A stretch of 64,000 bases of DNA, taken from NCBI GenBank assembly GCA_946965045.2, contig OX337241.1, positions 62,001 through 126,000 on the forward strand, written 5' to 3'. This document shows positions 10,151-21,014 of the stretch, piece after piece. This stretch comes from Epithemia pelagica. Taxonomy: Eukaryota > Bacillariophyta > Bacillariophyceae > Surirellales > Surirellaceae. Within the stretch, counting starts at the first letter, position 1. Each line of letters starts with the position of its first letter. Below the pieces are notes generated by a model, which saw only the letters and a list, made by a program, of their open reading frames with translations, made no database searches and had not been told where the DNA came from. The translations under genes were made by a program, and so were the position numbers.

Positions 10151-12826
10151 TTATATTTCTGGCTTTCTTGATCTCCGTTCCAGAAACACTTGATACCGTT
10201 TTTGGGGCCTTGGACGTGTCGATGACTCTTGTTGATTGCATGTGTGCTTGGCAGTTTGGATTTTTCCAGCTTGCACCTTGTGGCCTCTCGTCCTCACCAA
10301 AGATTCCGCGAACATTTGGTACCTTTTCTTGGGTTGCTTGTTTGGATTGGGTATAGCTTCCTTCAGAAACGGTTCGTCAACTGTGGAAGGGCTTGTAGGA
10401 CTTGTTGGTTTCTTGTTTGGAGTGCTGATACAAGTTTCCTTTGGCGTTGGTTCGTTCCATGTCGAATGAGCTGTAGGATTCGTTTCAATCGCCCCTCCTC
10501 GTGGCTTCCAACTCGCGTAGTAATACTCTGGAGGAGGAGTATCATCATCCCAATCACCATACCATTCTCCATATACAGCCTTCCAAAGACGTTGACTATC
10601 CTTCATGCAAAACCACCAGTGGGGCGTGTTGTCAAGAGAACGATCGTACACCGAGTCATTATGGACCAATTTCGATCCTTGTCGAAGGATCCGGCAATCA
10701 TGGTTGTATTGTTCGATACCCATCAAAATATGCGTTTGCCAAATCAAGGCAATCTGATGGGTGGGAATCAAGGGTCGGCATGAAACGAAAGTCATATGGT
10801 GACGTGACGTCAAATATCGAAAGGATGATGAGGTGACATCAGCGATGGAACTCAGAACGACAAATTTTGTATACTGCGAAACGCCTTCTCGTAGAAAGGC
10901 GTTGTTCCGAAAAGCGGGCTTTGTGATGTACCATAAAAAGTTGCGGTGCCGTTTGGTACAGGCTACCAAATCCTCCATTGTGGACAACCCACTCCAATAC
11001 TTGTTGGACAGCGGTTTGGGATCCGTGTTGCGGACGGCTTGCTCCTCCACAAAGTCAAAGGGTGCCTGACACTCCAGAATCCGTCCAAATCGTTCATGGC
11101 AATACGCTTCGTAGCGATCCGGTAATAGTCGATGGCAATGCCACAACCAAGCAACGTCAGTTTCCGGAACCAGTACCCTATCAGATGGAGCCTTGTCGAC
11201 CAAGGGAATCCAATAATTGAGATAGCGGTCCAAGGCATCAACCGATGGGTCATGTAGTGTCACATCCGTACCATGAAGGCGCAGCAAAAAGTCCACGTAT
11301 TTCAAGGCCTGGGTGACCAACTCCGACTCCTCCCAGGGAGGAGATGAACCGGCCATGATTCGAATCCTTGCCGCTTCCTTCATCAAGTCAACATCGTTTC
11401 GATCATCTTCTGTTGTTTCTTTCTCCCATGCATCGCTCAGGGGTGTTTTCATCATTCTCTTGACGGCATTGGCTTTCCCTTTGAGGTTCACGTTGTCGGC
11501 GACCCCTGCAAGCGTCTGGACTTCTTCTGTTGATTCGTGGACGGTTGTCGTAGAGCAAGGTTTGTGGCGCTGGTTTGTAGGGTCGTTACTGCACCGTGCA
11601 GAGATCTCTGGCTTCCAGGAGCAATGATAATAGTCGGCCGGGGAACAGTCCCGATCCATGTCGCCTTGGTCCAACCCATAGTCTTCAACATACACGGCCT
11701 TCCAATGACGTTGCGTATCGTGCACAGATTGCGACCAATCGCTGGTGGCGCAAGAACGGACGTAGGCCAAATCGTTTGGAATCAGTTGGGTCGATCCGCC
11801 GCCTCCTCGATGAATACGACAGTCGAGATTGTAGTCGGCAATCCCCATTAGCATGTGCGTTTTCCAAATCCAGAGAATTGAATACGTGGGCACCAAGAAT
11901 ACTGGTTGGAGACTGGAACTCAGCGCCACAAATTTTTGATATTGCAACACGGCATCTCGCACAATATGCTCTTTATTTCCCTGAGCAAGGATATGCCGAA
12001 TATGCCATAAAAAGTCGCGGTGCCATCTTGTCGATGTGATTATGTACTTGATTGCCAAAGAGTCAATCGAACCCTCCTTGGTAGACCATGGGGTATTGTC
12101 CATGATGCTAATGTTGGAGGAAAAAAAGGGTTCCTTTGGAAAGGCTTTCTGCCAATATTCCCGAGCGAGACTATTGTGAACTGTTTCTTGATCCACAAAG
12201 TCAAAGGGTGCCTGGCATTCCAGAATGCGTCCATATTGTTGTCGACAATAGTCCTCGTAGCGGTTTGGTGACAGGCGATGACAATGCCACAACCAGGCAA
12301 TGTCGGCCGGAGGAATGAGGACAGTCTCGGATGGATATTTGCCGACCAAGGGGAGCCAGAAATGGAGGTAGCGGTTCAACGCATGGATGAAAGTGTTTTG
12401 CTGTAGAGTGACGCCCGTGGCATGTAACCGCTGTAAAAAGTCCACGTAGTTCAGGGCATTTCGAACCAGGGTGGATTCGACCCACGGCGGAGAGGAAACG
12501 GCGATCATTCGAATCCGTGCCGCTTCTGTACTGCCAAGATTGGTCGAACGTTCGTCCATGGTCTGATTTCCATTGTCATTGTTTGTTTTGTTTTTGTCAT
12601 TGTCGTGTTGGTAGTTGCGTGTGTTGTTCACACATTTTGTCGGCGGCCGAAATGGTTCGCGTTTGGAACGAAAATGAGAACCTCCATGACACGAATGACC
12701 GGATGTACTTGTTTCTGAACCATTGAAAAAGGAATTCAACTCTTTCGGATCAACCAGTAAGGAACTTGGTTGACGCCTACAATCTGTTCCCACATTTCTG
12801 CTTGTCTTGGAGTCATCGACCATCAT
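10151..12826 (-). CDS. Two-domain GRDP-like (DUF1399) fusion protein copy 3
   Basis: Intronless, 891 residues, holding two complete DUF1399-type modules in tandem. Module A (about residues 90-420) has IPPADIAWLWHCHRLSPNR, ILECQAPFDFVDQE and ILWIWKTHMLMG, and is closest to copy 1. Module B (about 480-800) has VPETDVAWLWHCHRLLPDR, ILECQAPFDFVEEQ and ALIWQTHILMGIEQYNHD, and is closest to copy 2. The linker (about 430-470) is charged. The end again carries two motifs (PKKRYQMFAESL, PQKRYQVFLER). Start is the double ATG at 12826, with the CHGGSHF segment downstream of it in frame. The pattern suggests that copies 1 and 2 descend from the two halves, or that the fusion joined them. Confidence 0.85.
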   Translation of the reverse strand: MMVDDSKTSRNVGTDCRRQPSSLLVDPKELNSFFNGSETSTSGHSCHGGSHFRSKREPFRPPTKCVNNTRNYQHDNDKNKTNNDNGNQTMDERSTNLGSTEAARIRMIAVSSPPWVESTLVRNALNYVDFLQRLHATGVTLQQNTFIHALNRYLHFWLPLVGKYPSETVLIPPADIAWLWHCHRLSPNRYEDYCRQQYGRILECQAPFDFVDQETVHNSLAREYWQKAFPKEPFFSSNISIMDNTPWSTKEGSIDSLAIKYIITSTRWHRDFLWHIRHILAQGNKEHIVRDAVLQYQKFVALSSSLQPVFLVPTYSILWIWKTHMLMGIADYNLDCRIHRGGGGSTQLIPNDLAYVRSCATSDWSQSVHDTQRHWKAVYVEDYGLDQGDMDRDCSPADYYHCSWKPEISARCSNDPTNQRHKPCSTTTVHESTEEVQTLAGVADNVNLKGKANAVKRMMKTPLSDAWEKETTEDDRNDVDLMKEAARIRIMAGSSPPWEESELVTQALKYVDFLLRLHGTDVTLHDPSVDALDRYLNYWIPLVDKAPSDRVLVPETDVAWLWHCHRLLPDRYEAYCHERFGRILECQAPFDFVEEQAVRNTDPKPLSNKYWSGLSTMEDLVACTKRHRNFLWYITKPAFRNNAFLREGVSQYTKFVVLSSIADVTSSSFRYLTSRHHMTFVSCRPLIPTHQIALIWQTHILMGIEQYNHDCRILRQGSKLVHNDSVYDRSLDNTPHWWFCMKDSQRLWKAVYGEWYGDWDDDTPPPEYYYASWKPRGGAIETNPTAHSTWNEPTPKETCISTPNKKPTSPTSPSTVDEPFLKEAIPNPNKQPKKRYQMFAESLVRTRGHKVQAGKIQTAKHTCNQQESSTRPRPQKRYQVFLERRSRKPEI

Positions 12827-13866
12827 TCGTTCTTCTCATCTTTTGTTGAGTTGTCCGTGGGGTGCTTCAAGGTTCCTTGTGTTTCGGCCATGACCCGACA
12901 AACGAACGAATCCAGACAGACGAATGATATCGCTTCATGGTTGTCGGATCGTTTGGTTCTTGTTCCATTGTCCTCTTTTGGCTTGGTTCCTCGGGCATCC
13001 GACAGAACCTGTGTGTGTGTGTGTGTGTGTGTGGGTGGGAAACGATTCTGTGAGAAACGAGATTGGGGTAGTCAAGACGACACGACACGACACGAACAGC
13101 ACATGTACGTACCGATGAAGGACCATGGATCCAAATTCATCATCCTTGAGTTGCAGCCGCATCTTGTTCCAAAGCTACAAGGCGGTAATCAAGGTTTTGC
13201 AGTCAATCAGTTTCATCATGTTGATCTTGTTGTTCTTGCTGTTGTTGTTGAAGTCGTTGCTGTGCGTTGGTGAAACGTTGTCTTGACGAGTGGTCGTTGC
13301 CAAAGATTGTGAGAGCTTTTTCCTCCTGGCTTTTCAACGACACTTGATTGTTTCGCCAACCCTTGCTAACTTGTCACTACAGAAAGTACTGCATGAGGTA
13401 TTTTTTTCGGCTATTCTTTGTTGTGGACGGACGAGAAGAGTTCTCGTTGGTACCAAACCGACCAATATTATAGATGATATAGAACCTTGCCAAGACGTGG
13501 AACACTCCCGAGACTTGGGGGTGGATGACAAGTCTTTCTTTCTTCCTTGGTCCTTAGAATCCATGTGTTTGTTATAAAGAATCCATCGCCTTGTTATACA
13601 GAAAGCCTGGTGAAATTCTCATTGGAACGTGGTCTTCGGTGCCTTCCGTTCTTTCCAAGCTTGAAATGTCGCAGGTTGCTATACAAGGCCGGTCCTGGCA
13701 GCGCAAGCTTCCAAGAACGAGTGAAATACGGCAGTTCGCATTCCATCCAATCTCCAGGAATGTCCCTCTCTTCCCTCCGAGGCCTGGTTGTAGACTGTAT
13801 TCGGAAGCACGGTTGTCAAGAAATCCGTTTGCGTCTTTGTTGTCTCGTCTTGCTCTCGTCGTTGGT
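12827..13866. other. Intergenic, left flank of the transposon
   Basis: About 1 kb without a convincing gene. It holds a (GT)n microsatellite at 13011-13033 and a TTG-rich stretch near 13216-13262. The last bases before the transposon are GTTGGT (to 13866), whose final GT is the likely left copy of the target duplication. Confidence 0.5.
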
Positions 13867-13892
13867 CACTGCAACTCAAATCCATACTGAAT
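13867..13892 (+). repeat. Left terminal inverted repeat
   Basis: Begins CACTGCA and ends ACTGAAT. It matches the complement of 24285-24310 at 21 of 26 positions, with mismatches at positions 8, 9, 13, 18 and 19. Confidence 0.82.
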
Positions 13893-13908
13893 AGGAATGG
13901 AATACAAT

Positions 13909-14172
13909 ATTCAGTTGATATTCTGAAGAAGGTTCCCCCAAATGTCACAACGGTTTTTTTTACATATTCAGTTGACGTAATTCCATATTCCGTTGAAAAT
14001 TCACCCGAACAGTTCTTTTTCACTTCAAAATCGACATTCAGTTGAAGCTACATCAAGAACTGTATATTTTACTCAGTTCTTATCGACAGGCATCTCCATG
14101 TGTTCGATTTTAACCAGTTGACCACACTAATTGAACTGTTTCACCTACACTATCAGTTGAAATGAACTGAAT
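13909..14172. repeat. Left subterminal motif array (CAGTTGA-like)
   Basis: At least seven copies or near copies of (A/T)TCAGTTGA or its complement, for example near 13910, 13970, 13990, 14037, 14075, 14116 and 14154. CACTA transposases and their partner proteins bind arrays of short subterminal motifs, so these are candidate protein-binding sites. Confidence 0.75.
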
Positions 14173-14218
14173 ATTCCAACGAAAGAAAAACGCGACGACG
14201 ACGGCACGAGAGAGAGAT

Positions 14219-14249
<31 letters not shown>

Positions 14250-14347
14250 TCACACACATATATACCCGAGAGACTGTCAATGAATGTCATCAATATACAT
14301 CTGTGTATCACATATATGTATATAATATCTTAGATGCTAAAGTATAT

Positions 14348-17204
14348 TCACTCTGTTTCGCCTCTCAATCTTTTAATTGATTTCCTGACCCTCGTACTCC
14401 TTGTCCCTGTCGTACTTTCTTTTGCCGCCGCCACCATGAGGTCATTGTAGCATTTGTAACAATACGCAAAGGTACATGTTTCCGTGTCCACAATTGCGTT
14501 CTTACAAGCCATCACCGGATTTCTCTGATTGATTTTCTTTCCATCACCACCAAACCTTACATTGCATTTCACACAATTCTTCGGCCAGATTTTCTTCTTG
14601 CTATAATATGATTCTGTGAAGTACGTCCCAATATCCTGTGGAATCAACAATGAAATATCTTTATGCGCACCCTGCGTGCAACATACTCCATCCTTTCTTT
14701 TTCGCTTACACGATTTAACATTCTTCTCACATCTCTTCTATACAACAACGAACACAATTCATTCTGAGATACGTCTTCAACATACAATCCAAGTGAATCT
14801 TTTGCCATCCTTACCTTTTTCGTCACTGGTTCCTCTTTACTGACATCATTTTCTTTCTCCTTACTCTGTATAGAAATAAAAAAGGAAAAGAACCATTCAT
14901 TAGAATAAATCCAGTATATGACAATAACACAGCAATAACGTGGGACACATGTCTTACCATTTCATTGTTTTGTTTGCTTATTGCATTCTTCTTGCATTCC
15001 TTTTGGTTGTCCCGCAACCCTCCATTCCCTAACACACTTGGATTCTGTGTTTCCAAAGGTACTATCGGATTCCCTCCTGATAATAGAGCACCATTACTGC
15101 TCGCATCCACTTCCTCGATAGAGTTGGCTTCAACATTGTTCTTATCCTTTTCGTTGTTTCCCGATGTCTCCAAATGAACACCATTGTTGCTCTCATTCCT
15201 TATTTCAATCGATTCAGATGGAGCATCATTGGTGCTCCTTTCCATTGTACTACCGGAATTTTGTAGAGCACCATTACTTCTCTCCCTCCTCTCTTGTTCT
15301 TCATCATAGGTTTGCACCCCACCTAGATCCTGCTCAATTTCCGTATTGCGGTCTGTCTCTTCTTGCGTGTCTTTCGAATTGTGTTGACATTCCATATCAT
15401 CCAACAACGGGGGCGACGTTGTAGTTTCATTCCCGTCCTCTTCATTGTCGTTGTCACAACTTTGCGAGTCATCATCGTCTTCTTCCATGTAATCCACTAC
15501 ACCCAACGGAATGATAGGTTGTCTAGGCTGCACTGACCCTCTGTAAGCATCACCATTTTGTTTTGTTATTGATCCATATGATCTTCCTGGCAATTCATGC
15601 ATGGTCTGTGGTTGCCTCCCACTTGCTATCGATCCATCGTTTCTTCCAGTCGACTCAGACAGGGAATTTGGCTGTCTCCCACTTGCTATCGATCCATGAG
15701 TAATTCCAGTCAACTCTGGCCTGGAATTTTGTTGCCTCCCACTTGCTATCGATCCGTGGGTTAGACCAGTCAACTCTGTCTGGGAATTGGGTTGCCTTTC
15801 ACTTGATATCGGTTCGTGGTTTCCATGGGTCAATTCAGGCATGGAATTTCGACGCCTCCCATGTTCAGGTGCATTAGTAATTCGATTCGATTGTCCTTCT
15901 TGATCCGTTAAATTGGAAATTTCAGCAGGATTTTTTTGCTGTACGACCAGATTCTTTCCCACAATATTTTTGTCCACTGGTCTTTCTTGCCGGGGTACGA
16001 AATGTTTTGCCCATAGCATACGAACACAATCCTGATTGATCGACACACCAACCTGTTCCGTCAAAAACTCACTCGCCTTCTCAAAGTCTGGAGTTGCACT
16101 GTTTATCTCGATGTCGGCGGTTTCCTCATCATCGCTAACGGACTGTGTTATCATTTTAAATAGGTAAGAACACAATCGGATCCAATTTAAATCAATAGCA
16201 TACACCACACAAAGTAATTACCTTGTCTGTTCTTACCACAACATAAAAACTCTGGGCTTCATTGTACTTGACTTTGTGTTCGTAGCTATTCTTCTTTCCT
16301 TGACCTTTTGTTAACGCCACACTCCATCCGGCGTTGCGGAGCATTGGCACCATCAGACTCGCTACAATTTGAGATTTGGCGGACCTCCCAACTGCCGAAA
16401 AACCACCCCTGTCTGTTGGACAAGACCTGGTTCGTTTTCCGTTGACATACTTGGGTTTTTGGATAGGAGTCAGAAACATCTTTTCTCTCAACATCCATTT
16501 ATCGATTGCTGTCGACAGCCAATGTCTGTCCTTATGGAACAAACGAACAAGTTCAAAGGCGAGAATCTGACTCTCCATAGTACTTTCCAGTTTGTTGAGT
16601 ATTGTTCGAAAATCCAAAAGCGAAGTAGGAAACGATGACTGCCCTGGGATCATAAGATTGAGATCCTTTGCACGCGAACGAATTCCATCCATGTACGTGC
16701 TGCAAATGAACATACGGAGGCTGTCCCGAATCTCCTTTATTTCCAAAAGCATAGCTTCTCCATCAGGTTCTGATTCTGTATCAGCAAGTCCATCTCTCGG
16801 ACGATTTTTGCGATACATCCACAACCTTGCCGCTTGTTCCGCAGTTTTTGGACCCACACCGATTTTACAATGGAAAAAGTTGCGGGGATATTCCAAGAAA
16901 TGCTCATTCATCACACTGTTCCCTGCTTCTGATACCTGATTTGCCGACACATTCCCACGAGCAACACTTGTCAAACGAGGTTCTGTATGGTTATGGCTGT
17001 CATTGTCATAACTTTGCTGTTCATCATGGTTACGATGTGAGATTGTAGAAACCGCTACCACACTTTCATTAGCATTCCTGATGGATTGAAGAGGAAGACC
17101 CCAATTGATTGAACCAAGTATAGACTGCATCAAACAAAAACGTTTTTTAGACCAAGTAATATCCACCCATTGATATACATGAGGTTAAGACCAACACTCA
17201 CCAT
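14348..17204 (-). CDS. Transposon-encoded Zn-ribbon protein, five exons, 844 residues
   Basis: Predicted exons on the minus strand: 17204-17202 (the ATG alone), 17124-16222, 16142-14958, 14865-14710 and 14635-14348. All four introns (77, 79, 92 and 74 nt) start GT, end AG and join in phase 0, leaving one open frame. The N-terminal third is globular and unrecognised. The middle is a disordered acidic/Ser/Asn region with 20-residue repeats of the type GSIASGRQ. The C-terminus has CVKC, then spaced Cys, then CYKC, which suggests a zinc ribbon. By position and DNA-binding look it could be the TnpA-like partner that recognises the subterminal repeats; this is inference. It seems the best preserved gene of the element. 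Confidence 0.68.
15601..15840 (-). repeat. Four tandem 60-bp coding repeats
   Basis: The stretch CCCACTTGCTATCGATCC recurs with a strict 60-base period at 15618, 15678 and 15738, and in a diverged form at 15798. Weaker copies flank both sides. The array encodes 20-residue units containing GSIASGRQ in the Zn-ribbon protein. Confidence 0.85.
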
Positions 17205-17720
17205 CGTTGTTCAACAACAAACACACAGATGTGTGTGGGGGTAACGACAATTTTTGGGACGAGAGACTCCTCCACATTCCAACTGTCATCCAATACCGTG
17301 TGGTACAGGATATTTGAATTTTTGTTAAAAAATATGTCCTTTTTTTGTCTGCTCAGAAAAATACTATGCATGTGGTTTACCTTGAGACACTAGGATTCAA
17401 AATTACATATACGATAACAAAAAATCCATAATCAATGATATGTCACACATGTGTCATTTCGGTATTGAACATAGATTCCACTATATCGGCTACTATAGTG
17501 CGACTGTTCTTGTAGAATATCTTTTTCCTCTCATTCATCGCGTCATTCTCTCGGAACGATCTTTTTTCTCATATCCATTCGTCGTCTCTCTCTTCTGTCA
17601 TCACAGGTCTCTCTCTTCCGTCAGAGCGTTGAATGCTTGCCAGAAATATTTGAGAGTAACAAGCACAGTCTCTATTTGCGGTTCAGATCGAATCATTTGT
17701 GATTTTTTGGGGGAGGGAAT

Positions 17721-20700
17721 ATGGAAACTATACAGATGGATTGTCCCCAATGTGGACGTCCAATATTCTGTGTCGCTTCATCTGAAACTCATTGCTTAAT
17801 GGATGGTTGCCTGTATGTTGGGGCCTGTACGAATCAAAAGGACTCCTGCACAAGATTGAACAAGACTGTTTATTGTTGTTCGTTATGTGCGATGGCACAA
17901 AAGCAAACCAGTTATTCCAGACCACGGGGTTATACATCGCAATGGAAATATATTGATCGCCATTGCGAGAGTATCTTCCACAAAAAACAGATACAGCTTC
18001 GCCAACAAGAGGTCCCATATGAACCAAAAGACACCGAAGATGTCTTCCAACAGATGGAGGGAAGTCAAGAGTCTGATTTGAATGTTATCAACGATTACGA
18101 ACAGAACCCAGACACTACAGCGTTGCCTACGCTCGAACAATTGTCTGCTATGGGATTTCATCCAGATTCAAGAACGCCAAGATTCCTTTACCACGAATTT
18201 CAACAAAAGGGATCAGGTGTGCGATACCTAACCGGTCAAGCTTTCTCTGTTGATCCAAACAAGGTTAGTCCAGAGGAGGCACAATTCTGTCTACAACTAT
18301 CTTCCTTGTTGGTTCAATTAACGGAACGACAGAGGGAAATGCTTTCAGAGGTACTCATGACTGCCGGCAACAACGGTAACCCCGCCTTAAGTATTTTCCA
18401 AACAATACGGCTGCCAACCACTACAGATGACTTTGATGCTTTCTTCTTATCGGGGAGAAAGGCTATTATACCCAACCTCCCACATCCCATTCCAAACGTT
18501 GTGGACAACGGTTCACATTCCTATGTCGGGTTGGTTGATTTGTAAGCAAATGAATTGGGTAAGGCATCATCTTTTGATGACTTTGAATTCTACACAAAGA
18601 TGACTCTTCGTCCCGATGAGGCAGTTCCAAGTGTATCCTGTACCCCAAGTGCTAAACGACTCATGATACAACTGAAGAGTACGTCGGAGACAGGTGATCA
18701 ATCATCTAACGAATTCGATATGTTCCTTTGGATAAGAGAATGGAGGGATGATTTTGATCCCAACAACACCAAGGCATCAAGAAATCAAGTGTGGTGCAAT
18801 ACCTACACAATATTGCCTCCCACCACAGAGTACTTGGCCGGTTCCAACACTTATTTCATGGGAGTTTCGGGTAAGGGGGATGATCATCGAGTGGTGGAAC
18901 AAATGATGTCGAATGAACTAGAACGTCTTTCAGAATCTCAAGTTGTTCTCTTCCATGGTGGATTACGGAAGAAAGTGAGGGTACATATTGGTAAACTCTA
19001 TGTTAGTGTCGATCGTCCAGAGAGGACAGCCATGTTCCAGATCGGAGATCACAATGGGTCCTATTCTACCTGTTGGGGTTACACAACTTTTGTCGACGGA
19101 ACACGGACAGTCAATCATTTACCCGCCTGTAATGACTGCCGGAAGAAAAGAATCTCTCGTTTATCATCAACGAACAATTCATAGGAAGCAACACCTGCAA
19201 CTGCTTGTTCGACATGTTGTGATTGGCGTCTTGAAGACACCAAAATGATATTCCTGGCTCCAAAGGAATATCCCTTATCGTATGATATGGCAGTTGATGC
19301 GCCACTACCACCACCCTTACGTGATTTATGGTTCCGTAAGGAAGAGATACAAGTTGAATCTTCCGAAGGTCTTGTCGATGCTACAGAAGGGGATGATAAT
19401 GAAATGAACAATGCCACGAGTACGGACCAACAGGTAATACCGGTCATTGATGAATCGATGGACGTTGGTAAGAAGAAAAAAAGGAGGAATAAGTCCAAGC
19501 CCAAACCAACACACAAGATATATCTACGTACTGTGAAACTTACCATTACCTGGTTGAAACAAGCCATATGTTTTGCTTACCATCAGATCAAGACAGTGAA
19601 ACCCAACGCTAGAAATCAACAAAAGTTCTGGACCAAAGGAAATTTCGTGTCGTTTTTAAAGACGTGCGGATGCACCAACAAGATTATTGATTCATTGTTT
19701 GCTCAAGCCGTCTCTAAAGAGACGGAAGTCAAAATTCCCGTGAGTTGGTATGATGTGGAGGCGCTTACAAGATGCCACTATGCACCGATGCATATGTTGT
19801 TTTTGGGTAATGCCAAAAGTAACATTGAAATGGTGTCCAGCTGGTTGGGCAAATGGAATAAACTTGCTACCTTTGGAAAACAAGCGAATCGCTATTTGCT
19901 TGCAATCCGAGCGTTGCGATGCACGAAATATTTTGCCTCGCAACCCTTGTCGACATCGACATGGGGAACTGGGGTTTGGGTTAGCGAAAACTACCTTTTT
20001 GGTAGTAGGCTATGGAAATTTCTGGTTTCCATTCCTGCCATATCCGATGACCGAAGTTTACGCAACAGAGAGTACAAGGACGAGTATCAGGCTATTATCA
20101 GGTTCATGTCATCGATGAATTTATGCTTTTCGAGAATCATGACAAACCGAACAGTGATACCACTTCTTCACGAGTATATCCTCTTGTATATGGATTGTAT
20201 GGTCAAAATAGACGACATTCTATTGCGTGCCGAGAAGCAAAAACGGAAAGCAAACTTCGTCAAGTCAAATTCTCTCGGAATGCTTTCCTGTGCGGTTGCC
20301 CATGACAACATGGGGCCGGCGCTATTACATTGGGAAGGTGGCTATTCCGGAGAACGCAAAATACAGCAAATGAAACCGTTGTTACATATCAAACGGAGTA
20401 ACATGGACTGGACGAGGATAACTATGCGAAAGCTGTATCAACAGGATACGCTTGAGTGGATGATGCAAAATATCCAGTCCGAATGCACACCGAAAACGAA
20501 TAACCGACAAGTCAACTCGTTACTCAAAATATACAAGAACAGGGACGAATTACTTCAGGCAATAACACGCAATGATGTGTTGTGTGGGTTTGTTGGTACG
20601 GATGGTGAAGTTCACCTCGCTTACAGACCTGTTGGTGAAGAAAGTGGTAATACAAGAGTTCAAGTGAAGACACTCATGATAGAATTCCGTGACGATGAGG

Positions 20701-21014
20701 GGTGCTATACAACATCAAAGTGCTGGGTAGCCCCAATTCGTGCAACCACAAACACAGTGGTCTACAAATCCCTGTCGGACCTACTGCAAGAATTCATTGC
20801 TGAAGTCATTTTGTTACTGCCACAGATATCGACAGAATCCGACGAACACATGAACTCTTACTACTGTCTGGGAAATCATTGGAGAGAGCGTACGTCCACT
20901 GGTTTTTTTGATCTGCTTCTCTCAATGACGATGTGTTCCGAATATAAGACTGATCTACAAAGGATAAAGTTGTTGGCAATGAATCTCATTAGATGTTGTG
21001 TAATCTACACTTAG
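17721..21014 (+). pseudogene. Tnp2-type CACTA transposase with two in-frame stops
   Basis: A single reading frame of 1098 codons runs from ATG 17721 to TAG 21012, broken only by TAA at 18543 and TAG at 19182, with no frame change. The N-terminus is a Cys cluster (DCPQCGRPIF, later CLYVGAC and CCSLC). The middle carries Tnp2-like signatures: LWIREWRDDFDPN with a likely catalytic Asp, WCNTYTILPP, LYVSVDRPER with a second Asp, HNGSYSTCWGY, CNDC, CSTCCDW, and later PMHMLFLGNAKSN. These match the order seen in CACTA/Tnp2 transposases, which cut and rejoin element ends. The TAA overlaps a GTAAGC donor-like site, but splicing there would remove sense-like sequence, so nonsense decay is likelier. The 3' end overlaps the convergent PLP gene by 26 bases. 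Confidence 0.82.

Noticed and set aside
18542-18631. A 90-nt intron removing the first transposase stop
   Set aside because: The donor GTAAGC is good, but the segment removed reads as family-like coding sequence (ANELGKASSFDDF). Kept only as an alternative.
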